Shown: piece by piece, positions 1 through 5,226 of the stretch | How the letters are laid out: each line of letters starts with the position of its first letter | Position numbering within the stretch: position 1 is the stretch's first letter | Origin: Gammaproteobacteria bacterium | GTDB taxonomy: Bacteria > Pseudomonadota > Gammaproteobacteria > Natronospirales > REEB76 | Assembly: GCA_027317045.1 (NCBI GenBank) | Contig: DAHVFI010000307.1 | Location: forward strand, 1-6,695 | Reading direction: 5' to 3' | Length of the DNA stretch: 6,695 nt | Notes under the pieces: model-generated | Database searches by the model: none | Told to the model about the DNA's origin: nothing | What the model saw: only the letters and a program-made list of their open reading frames with translations | Position numbers and translations under genes: made by a program

Positions 1-599
1 GCATAGCAGATGTCGTCCTTGCGCGGCGCCTGGATCGCCGGAAACCGCCGGCGCAGCGCCTCGATAATGCGCAGGGTATCGTCCACCGACAGAGTCGTCT
101 GGGTAACGAAGGTCACGCGCGCCGGATCCGACACCTTGAGCTGGTCAACGTCCCCCGGCGTCTGCACCAGATGGATGGCGCCGCCGAAGCTGGTATCGAA
201 TTGACCCATGGTGCCTTCCACTTCCGGATGACCCTGGTGGCCGATGAGCACCACATCGAATCCGGTGCGGGCATAGCGGCTGACTTCCAGATGCACCTTG
301 GTCACCAGCGGGCAGGTGGCGTCGAACACCCGCAAACCACGCTGCTCGGCTTCGGCCCGCACCGCCCGGGATACGCCATGGGCGCTGAAAATCACGATGG
401 CGCCGTCCGGAACCTCGCGCAATTCGTCCACAAACACCGCGCCCATGCCGCGCAGACGTTGCACCACATGCCGGTTATGCACCACTTCATGGCGTACATA
501 AATGGGCGCGCCGTGAATCTCAAGGGCGCGCTCCACAATTTCGATGGCGCGGTCCACGCCGGCGCAGAAGCCGCGGGGATTCGCGAGCAAAATTTCCAT
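1..599 (-). CDS. ispH: 4-hydroxy-3-methylbut-2-enyl diphosphate reductase (IspH/LytB), 3' part cut by the window edge
   Basis: IspH is the cytosolic [4Fe-4S] enzyme that reduces HMBPP to isopentenyl and dimethylallyl diphosphate, the last step of the MEP pathway. I translated the minus strand from the ATG at 599 and got 199 uninterrupted codons plus two bases. The protein opens MEILLANPRGFCAGVDRAI, as in E. coli IspH. The three cluster cysteines are visible: Cys12 (GFCAGV), Cys96 (DATCPLV) and Cys198 (DDICYA). Substrate-site residues are also present: His41 (HEVVH), His124 and Glu126 (GHQGHPEVEG). The numbering suggests one extra residue relative to E. coli (Cys197) before the third cysteine. 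The family is about 310-320 residues long, so roughly 110-120 C-terminal residues lie outside the window. An in-frame TAA 11-13 bases upstream leaves this ATG as the only sensible start. There is no convincing Shine-Dalgarno; the nearest is a GAG 12 bases upstream. The gene follows lspA after a 263-bp gap in which fkpB would be expected. Confidence 0.97.
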   Translation of the reverse strand, partial: MEILLANPRGFCAGVDRAIEIVERALEIHGAPIYVRHEVVHNRHVVQRLRGMGAVFVDELREVPDGAIVIFSAHGVSRAVRAEAEQRGLRVFDATCPLVTKVHLEVSRYARTGFDVVLIGHQGHPEVEGTMGQFDTSFGGAIHLVQTPGDVDQLKVSDPARVTFVTQTTLSVDDTLRIIEALRRRFPAIQAPRKDDICY

Positions 600-605
600 C
601 AGGGC

Positions 606-611
606 ATTTTA
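606..611 (-). promoter_or_regulatory. Possible -10 box directly upstream of ispH (leaderless start?)
   Basis: TAAAAT on the minus strand matches five of six bases of the sigma-70 -10 consensus. It ends six bases before the ispH ATG, so initiation at the usual distance would place +1 at or very near the A of the start codon and give a leaderless mRNA. This fits the absence of a clear ribosome binding site. Against it, no good -35 box lies at 16-18 bp spacing (GATTTG at 17 bp is poor). It may simply be A/T-rich sequence before a start codon. Confidence 0.22.
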
Positions 612-647
612 CTCTTTGTTAGCGCGTTCAAATCGCATCAAGGGTGG

Positions 648-756
648 GGGACGCCGTCCCTGGCGTTGCCCTCCAGTTTCTCTACAGCCCGGCCCGTTCG
701 CCGCATTGCGGCGAGCCCTGTCGGGTCGTTCGATCGGGCGCGAGCGATGCTCGCGC
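648..756. repeat. Cluster of three short-loop inverted repeats in the lspA-ispH gap (REP-like)
   Basis: Three perfect inverted repeats lie within 109 bp, each with a 3-base loop. The first is GGGAC-GCC-GTCCC at 648-660 (5-bp stem). The second is TCGCCGC-ATT-GCGGCGA at 698-714 (7 bp). The third is GCGCGAGC-GAT-GCTCGCGC at 738-756 (8 bp). The first can also fold as a competing stem that pairs 650-655 with 662-667. None is followed by a T-tract on either strand, so they are not typical Rho-independent terminators. Clusters of small GC-rich hairpins between genes are the usual look of REP-type extragenic repeats, which can stabilise or attenuate polycistronic mRNA. I do not recognise the family, and its repetition elsewhere in the genome cannot be judged from this window. 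Confidence 0.5.
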
Positions 757-819
757 TTGAGTGCCGACCTCACCCACACCGGCGCAGAAACCGTGGGGGT
801 TGGCAAGCTGAATAGGCAT
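682..819 (-). pseudogene. Decayed second start of an ispH-like gene (45-codon remnant reading frame)
   Basis: An ATG at 819 opens a 45-codon frame that ends at a TAG at 684-682. Its first 15 residues read MPIQLANPHGFCAGV, against MEILLANPRGFCAGV at the start of the intact ispH 220 bp downstream; 12 of 15 residues match. The DNA matches at 34 of 45 bases, with several silent third-position changes (for example Asn AAC against AAT, Gly GGT against GGC). Homology stops sharply after Val15. The remaining frame (GEVGTQARASLAPD and on) runs through GC-rich inverted repeats and has no protein character. The silent differences suggest the copy diverged as a coding sequence and is not a recent local duplication. 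It is probably the stump of a lost ispH paralogue. A translated leader peptide is possible but unsupported; only a weak GGA lies 9 bases upstream. The homologous part is 775-819. Confidence 0.6.
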
Positions 820-827
820 GTGAAATT

Positions 828-843
828 CCGCAAAGGATTGCGG
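828..843. repeat. Small stem-loop between lspA and the ispH-like remnant
   Basis: CCGCAA at 828-833 pairs with TTGCGG at 838-843 around a 4-base loop. In the direction of transcription it starts 20 bases after the lspA stop codon and is followed by GAATTTCAC. That run is too poor in T to call a terminator with confidence. It might weakly attenuate or protect the 3' end of an lspA transcript. It also lies just upstream of the remnant ATG at 819. Confidence 0.3.
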
Positions 844-862
844 CTACTTTACTCCAGTTAGT

Positions 863-1390
863 TCAGCTGGCCGGCGGGCGGTGATCAGGGCGGGAGAGCA
901 GCCCTTCGAGGATCAGCATGGCGGCACCGATGGTAATCGCGGAATCCGCCAGGTTGAAGGCCGGATAATACCAGCCTTGATAATGCAACTGGATGAAATC
1001 GATGACATACCCATGCCACAGCCGGTCAATGACATTGCCGAGCGCGCCTCCCAGTACCAGCGCCAGGGCCGGCGCCCGCCAGCGATGCTGTTGCCGCGGA
1101 AGATAGCGTAGCCAGACGATGATGGCCACGCTCACGGCCAGCGCCAGCAGGATGAAAAACCAACGCTGCCAGCCGGAGGCACCGGCGAGAAAGCTCCAGG
1201 CGGCGCCGGTATTATGCAACAGGGTCAGATTGAATACCGGCAGCAGGCGTATGGAGTCGTTGATGGCCAGGTGACTGGAAACCAGGTATTTGCTCACTTG
1301 GTCCAGCGCGATAACCGCCACACTTAGCCACAGCCACGGCCAGGCTCCATGCTTGGTCTTCCGCACAGTGTTGCCGTTGACCTCACTCAT
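863..1390 (-). CDS. lspA: Lipoprotein signal peptidase (signal peptidase II, prolipoprotein signal peptidase)
   Basis: LspA is an inner-membrane aspartyl protease that removes the signal peptide from diacylglyceryl-modified prolipoproteins. The 175-residue product is close to the family's 160-170. Conserved blocks appear in order: ALDQVSKY with Asp30, FNLTLLHNTGAAWSF (52-67), GGALGNVIDR (114-123) and VIDF...FNLADSAI (129-152). By alignment to the Pseudomonas aeruginosa motif residues N112, D115, D124, N140 and D143, the equivalents here are Asn119, Asp122, Asp131, Asn146 and Asp149. Asp131 and Asp149 are therefore the predicted catalytic pair. About four hydrophobic segments are visible, near residues 18-36, 76-95, 106-121 and 147-164. 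The ATG overlaps the ileS stop as ATGA, and an AGGAG lies six bases upstream inside ileS, so translation is probably coupled. The N-terminus carries a slightly long polar lead (MSEVNGNTVRKTKHG). Confidence 0.97.
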   Translation of the reverse strand: MSEVNGNTVRKTKHGAWPWLWLSVAVIALDQVSKYLVSSHLAINDSIRLLPVFNLTLLHNTGAAWSFLAGASGWQRWFFILLALAVSVAIIVWLRYLPRQQHRWRAPALALVLGGALGNVIDRLWHGYVIDFIQLHYQGWYYPAFNLADSAITIGAAMLILEGLLSRPDHRPPAS

Positions 1391-4215
1391 GCAAATCTCC
1401 TGGTTTCACCCTGCCCTGTCACGTTCTCGACGCAACGGCCGCAGAGTTCCGGATGTTCCGGGTTCACACCCACATCCTCACGGTGATGCCAGCAGCGCAC
1501 GCACTTGGCGTGCGTGGAGGGTTGCACCACGACCCATAATCCGGGCAGCTCCTCCGGGGGCTTGGCATCCGCGGGCCGCGCGCCCGCGGGGTGAAGACGC
1601 GCATACGAGGTGATGAACAGGAAACGCAGCTCCTCGCTGATGGGTTGCAATCCGTTTGCCAGTTCCGAATCGCAGTACAAATCCACTTCCGCATCCAGGG
1701 GTGAACCAATGCGCCCCACCATGCGCAAGCCCTCCAGCTCCTTCTTCACCGACTCGCGCACCTTGAGCAGCGTGTCCCACAACGCCTTATCCGCACCCAA
1801 TGCCTGCGGGAATTCATGCCAAGTCGCCAGGAATACCGAGGCCGCTCGCCGGCCGGGCATGAAGCGCCAGGCTTCTTCGGCCGTAAAGCTCAGGATAGGC
1901 GCCAGCCAGCGCAGCATGGCCTCGGCCACGTGATACATGGCGGTCTGACAGGAGCGGCGCGCCAGGCTGTCGGCCCGGGTGGTGTATTCGCGGTCCTTGA
2001 CGACATCCAGATAGAAGCCGGAAAGATCCACCACGCAGAAGTTGTATATTTTCTGGTAAATGAAATGAAACTCGTAGCGCTCATAGGCGGAACGCACTTC
2101 CTGCTGCACGAACCGTGCGCGTTCCAACAACCATTGATCCAGCCACAGCATCTTTCCGGCTGGCACCGCATTCACGGCCGGATCGAAATCGTACAGGTTC
2201 GCCAGCAGATAACGCAGGGTGTTGCGCATCTTGCGGTAGGCTTCGGCGGTGTGCTCCAGGATGGTGCCGGATACCGACAACTCGCCGCTGTAATCCGTGG
2301 CCGCCACCCACAGGCGCAGCACGTCGGCGCCCAGCGTCTTGATGACATCCTGGGGTGAAATCACGTTGCCCAGGGATTTCGACATCTTACGGCCCTGTTC
2401 GTCCACGGTGAACCCATGGGTCAGCACGCCCTGGTAAGGCGCCTTGCCGCGCATCGCCACCGAGGTCAGCAGCGAGGACTGGAACCAGCCGCGGTGCTGA
2501 TCGGAACCCTCCAGGTACAAATCCGCCTTCTGGTCCGAGCTGATGTCCAGGCGCTTCTCGCCCACGCAGTAATGCACCACGCCGGAATCGAACCACACAT
2601 CCAGAATATCGGTTACTTTCTCGTAGGTGGCAGCATCACCGCCCAGCAGTTCCTCGGCTTGCAGATCGAACCAGGCGTCAACACCGCCCTTTCCCACCCG
2701 CTGCGCCACCTGCTCCAGCAGTTCCGCGGTCCGCGGATGCAATTCGCCGCTGTGTTTGTGCACGAATAACGCAATCGGCACGCCCCAGGCACGCTGACGC
2801 GACACGCACCAGTCGGGACGGTTGGCCACCATACCTTCGATACGCTGTTCGCCCCAGCCCGGGGTCCAATGCACCTGTTTGATTTCCGTCAAGGCCTGGG
2901 TGCGCAAACCGTTCTGGTCCATGCCGATGAACCATTGGGGCGTGGCGCGGAAGATGACCGGGGTCTTATGCCGCCAGCAGTGCGGATAACTGTGCTTGTA
3001 GGGCGCATGCTGCAGCAGTTTGCCGCGTTCGCTCAGCACCTCGACGATGTGCGCGTTGGCCTTGAACACTTGTTCGCCGGCAAACAACTCAGTACCCGGC
3101 ACGAACACTCCGTGGCTGTCCACGGGGTTGTCCACCTTAAGGCCGTATTTCAAGCCGACGACAAAATCCTCCTGGCCATGGCCGGGCGCGGTATGCACCG
3201 CGCCGGTGCCGTCATCAAGAGTAACGTGCTCGCCCAGCACCATGGGCACGACGCGCTGGTAAAAGGGATGCTGCAGTTCGAGCCCCGCCAGATCGGCGCC
3301 GCTGGCGTGCGCCAGCGTACCCAGATAGGCATCCTTGATTCCACATCCTTCCAGCACCGCATTGAGTAGCCCGCCGGCAAGCAATATCCGCTGGAGTACA
3401 CCCTCAACCTTCACTTGGATCAGAACATAGTCAAACTCTTTGTTAAGTGCTACCGCCTGGTTGGCAGGCAGCGTCCAGGGCGTCGTAGTCCAGATAAGCA
3501 CCGACATCGGACCTTGTCCCAGGGATTTTCCTGGCTGCATCTTCGCCAGGAATACCTTCTCATCCACCACCGGGAACATCACATAGATGGACGGCGAGAC
3601 CTTGTCTTCGTATTCAACCTCCGCTTCCGCCAGTGCCGAACCGCAGTCCAGGCACCAATGCACCGGCTTGAGGCCTTTATATAGGTGTCCGCGGCGGATG
3701 ATCTCCGCCAGCGCCCGCAGCTGGTTGCCCTCATAGCTGGAATCCATGGTGAGATACGGGTGTTGCCAATCGCCGAACACCCCCAGACGCTGGAAATCCT
3801 CACGCTGGCGATTGACCTGTTCGTGGGCGTAAGCGCGACAGGCGGCCCGGAATGCCTTGGCCTCCACCTTCTGCCCGACCCGCCCGATTTTTTTCTCCAC
3901 CTGCTGCTCGATGGGCAGGCCGTGACAGTCCCAGCCGGGCACGTAGGGTGCATCCAGCCCGTCGAGGCTGCGGGATTTGACCACCATGTCCTTGAGGATC
4001 TTGTTGACGGCATGGCCGATGTGGATATTGCCGTTGGCGTAGGGTGGCCCGTCCTGCAGGATGAACTTCGGCTTGCCGGCGCGCGCCGCGCGGATCAGTT
4101 GATAGGCATCCTGCTCCTGCCAATGCTTCAGCAATTCCGGTTCGCGTACCGGCAGATTCGCCTTCATGGGAAAGGCGGTGCGCGGCAGATTCAGGGTATC
4201 TTTGTAATTGCTCAC
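1387..4215 (-). CDS. ileS: Isoleucyl-tRNA synthetase
   Basis: IleS is a cytosolic class Ia synthetase that charges tRNA-Ile and hydrolyses mischarged Val-tRNA. Its 942 residues compare with 938 in E. coli. The catalytic HIGH motif is at 65-68 (NGNIHIGHAVNK), followed by GWDCHG at 94-99. The CP1 editing domain shows the Thr-rich WTTTPWTLPAN near 242-252 and GTGAVHTAPGHGQEDF ending around 351, with Asp350 matching the editing aspartate. KMSKS is at 610-614. The C-terminal zinc site has Cys905, Cys908, Cys925 and Cys928 (CVRCWHH...CGRC), and the protein ends GETRRFA, close to E. coli. This is the bacterial type with the C-terminal zinc finger, not the eukaryote-like, mupirocin-resistant form. 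The start is GTG at 4215. An in-frame TAA lies 13-15 bases upstream with no ATG between, and the first internal ATG (Met17) would cut conserved sequence. The Shine-Dalgarno is weak (GAG, 7 bases upstream). No T-box is possible in the 34-bp gap to ribF. Confidence 0.98.
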   Translation of the reverse strand: MSNYKDTLNLPRTAFPMKANLPVREPELLKHWQEQDAYQLIRAARAGKPKFILQDGPPYANGNIHIGHAVNKILKDMVVKSRSLDGLDAPYVPGWDCHGLPIEQQVEKKIGRVGQKVEAKAFRAACRAYAHEQVNRQREDFQRLGVFGDWQHPYLTMDSSYEGNQLRALAEIIRRGHLYKGLKPVHWCLDCGSALAEAEVEYEDKVSPSIYVMFPVVDEKVFLAKMQPGKSLGQGPMSVLIWTTTPWTLPANQAVALNKEFDYVLIQVKVEGVLQRILLAGGLLNAVLEGCGIKDAYLGTLAHASGADLAGLELQHPFYQRVVPMVLGEHVTLDDGTGAVHTAPGHGQEDFVVGLKYGLKVDNPVDSHGVFVPGTELFAGEQVFKANAHIVEVLSERGKLLQHAPYKHSYPHCWRHKTPVIFRATPQWFIGMDQNGLRTQALTEIKQVHWTPGWGEQRIEGMVANRPDWCVSRQRAWGVPIALFVHKHSGELHPRTAELLEQVAQRVGKGGVDAWFDLQAEELLGGDAATYEKVTDILDVWFDSGVVHYCVGEKRLDISSDQKADLYLEGSDQHRGWFQSSLLTSVAMRGKAPYQGVLTHGFTVDEQGRKMSKSLGNVISPQDVIKTLGADVLRLWVAATDYSGELSVSGTILEHTAEAYRKMRNTLRYLLANLYDFDPAVNAVPAGKMLWLDQWLLERARFVQQEVRSAYERYEFHFIYQKIYNFCVVDLSGFYLDVVKDREYTTRADSLARRSCQTAMYHVAEAMLRWLAPILSFTAEEAWRFMPGRRAASVFLATWHEFPQALGADKALWDTLLKVRESVKKELEGLRMVGRIGSPLDAEVDLYCDSELANGLQPISEELRFLFITSYARLHPAGARPADAKPPEELPGLWVVVQPSTHAKCVRCWHHREDVGVNPEHPELCGRCVENVTGQGETRRFA
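1397..1401 (-). promoter_or_regulatory. Shine-Dalgarno for lspA, inside the end of ileS
   Basis: AGGAG on the minus strand lies six bases before the lspA ATG at 1390. It fixes that start and supports the ATGA overlap with ileS. It is the clearest ribosome binding site in the window. Confidence 0.8.
1569..1589. repeat. Strong inverted repeat inside ileS
   Basis: CCGCGGGC at 1569-1576 and GCCCGCGG at 1582-1589 form a perfect 8-bp GC-only stem with a 5-base loop. It lies within the ileS coding region at about residues 876-882, in an Ala/Pro-rich linker (PAGARPADAKPPE) before the C-terminal zinc domain. Because it is coding sequence it may be chance in GC-rich DNA, or a small element absorbed into a tolerant linker. 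Confidence 0.4.
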
Positions 4216-4249
4216 AGTATTGCTCGTTTAAGGTTCAGGCACGCACTTT

Positions 4250-5188
4250 TCAATCCATGCCGCGCTGTTTCAACCAGGCGCGCGCGGCGCCCACATCACG
4301 CGCCATCTGCGCCTTGAGGGCCTCCAGGTTTTCGAACCTCGCATCGCCACGCAACTGGTGCAGCAGTTCCACCTGCAAACGCTGGCCATAGAGTTCGCCC
4401 GTGAAATCGAACACATACACTTCCAGCATTACACGTTGGCCGCTCAACGCCGGCCGGCTGCCCACGTACGCGGCTCCGTAACGTGAGGTTCCGCCGATGC
4501 CGTGCACCGCTGCCACGAAGATGCCGTGCACCGGCGAGACCCGCCGCCGCAGCGGGATATTCGCCGTGGGAAATCCCAGGGTATGCCCGAGCCGGTCGCC
4601 ATAGACCACGCGACCGCTCAGCGAAAACGGCAATCCCAGGAGTCCGGCCGCAGAGTCCAGCTTGCCGGCGGCAAGGTATTCGCGGATGCGCGAGCTGCTC
4701 ACACGCTCCCCCGCCGCTGTCAGGGTGCGCGCACCCGCCACTTCGAATCCATAATCCGCGCCGGCCGCCTTGAGCAGGGCGAAATCCCCGGCCCGGTCGC
4801 GGCCGAATCGAAAATCGTCTCCTACCACCAGATGGCGAACACCCAGGCCGTGGATCAGTACGCGCTCGATGAACCTCCCGGCCGGCATCTCGGCCAGCGT
4901 CCGATTGAACCGCAGACACACTATCCTGTCCACCCCACATTCGGCCAGGGCCGGCCACTTCTCGCAAAAATTCATGAGTCGCGCCGGCGGCTCCGCTGCC
5001 GCGAAATATTCCTGCGGCGTGGGTTCGAAAACCACCACCGCTGCCGCCAGCGAACGCTCGCGGGCGCGGCTGACCAATTCCTTCAATACATGCTGATGGC
5101 CCAAATGCACGCCGTCATAGTTGCCGATGCTGGCGGCGCAACCCCGATGCCGCGGCTTCAAATTGACCAGACCGCGGATCAGCTCCAT
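4250..5188 (-). CDS. ribF: Bifunctional riboflavin kinase / FAD synthetase
   Basis: RibF phosphorylates riboflavin to FMN and adenylylates FMN to FAD in the cytosol. The 312-residue product matches the usual length. The N-terminal adenylyltransferase half shows the nucleotidyl-transferase motif IGNYDGVHLGHQ (21-32, His28 and His31), then VVGDDFRFGRDRAGD (121-135) and SSSRIREYL (164-172). Most relatives have Phe where Tyr24 stands in GN(F)DG, a conservative change. The C-terminal flavokinase half shows GDRLGHTLGFPTANI (197-211) with the PTAN motif, AYVGSRPALSG, and LEVYVFDFTGELYG (255-268) with Glu256 as the likely catalytic base. The start MELIRGL aligns with E. coli MKLIRGI. A modest AGG-containing ribosome site (CAGG) lies eight bases upstream. 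The gene follows murJ after 38 bp and precedes ileS by 34 bp on the same strand, as in many Gammaproteobacteria, so co-transcription is likely. Confidence 0.97.
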   Translation of the reverse strand: MELIRGLVNLKPRHRGCAASIGNYDGVHLGHQHVLKELVSRARERSLAAAVVVFEPTPQEYFAAAEPPARLMNFCEKWPALAECGVDRIVCLRFNRTLAEMPAGRFIERVLIHGLGVRHLVVGDDFRFGRDRAGDFALLKAAGADYGFEVAGARTLTAAGERVSSSRIREYLAAGKLDSAAGLLGLPFSLSGRVVYGDRLGHTLGFPTANIPLRRRVSPVHGIFVAAVHGIGGTSRYGAAYVGSRPALSGQRVMLEVYVFDFTGELYGQRLQVELLHQLRGDARFENLEALKAQMARDVGAARAWLKQRGMD

Positions 5189-5202
5189 GGCCTGTGCCTG
5201 CG

Positions 5203-5208
5203 ATTATA
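5203..5208 (-). promoter_or_regulatory. Perfect -10-like hexamer in the murJ-ribF gap
   Basis: The minus strand reads TATAAT, an exact -10 consensus, within a short A/T-rich patch in otherwise GC-rich DNA. No recognisable -35 (CCTAGA at 17 bp) or extended -10 TG accompanies it. A start at the usual distance, near 5196, would leave a leader of about eight bases before the ribF ATG, cutting into the presumed ribosome site. It is a weak candidate for an internal ribF-ileS-lspA promoter. Confidence 0.2.
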
Positions 5209-5226
5209 TATAAGGTATGCGCCCAT

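Noticed and set aside
627..641. A possible FNR/CRP-like palindrome (minus strand TTGAT-GCGA-TTTGA) upstream of ispH.
   Set aside because: Only the first half-site fits TTGAT; the second does not match ATCAA. It is too weak to call as an operator.
697..760. The hairpins as Rho-independent terminators after lspA.
   Set aside because: No run of T follows any of the stems on either strand, so intrinsic termination is not supported.
171..815. A 214-codon plus-strand reading frame starting opposite ispH.
   Set aside because: It is antisense to the well-supported ispH and runs on through the hairpin region. Its composition follows the complementary codons of ispH and it shows no recognisable domain.
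609..833. A 74-codon minus-strand frame covering most of the lspA-ispH gap, reading MRNFTCLFSLPTPT onward.
   Set aside because: It overlaps the ispH-like remnant in another frame, is rich in Arg and Pro as expected of GC-rich non-coding DNA, and has no family resemblance.
4216..4249. A T-box or other RNA switch ahead of ileS.
   Set aside because: The gap to ribF is only 34 bp, far too short for a T-box, and no terminator-like fold is present.
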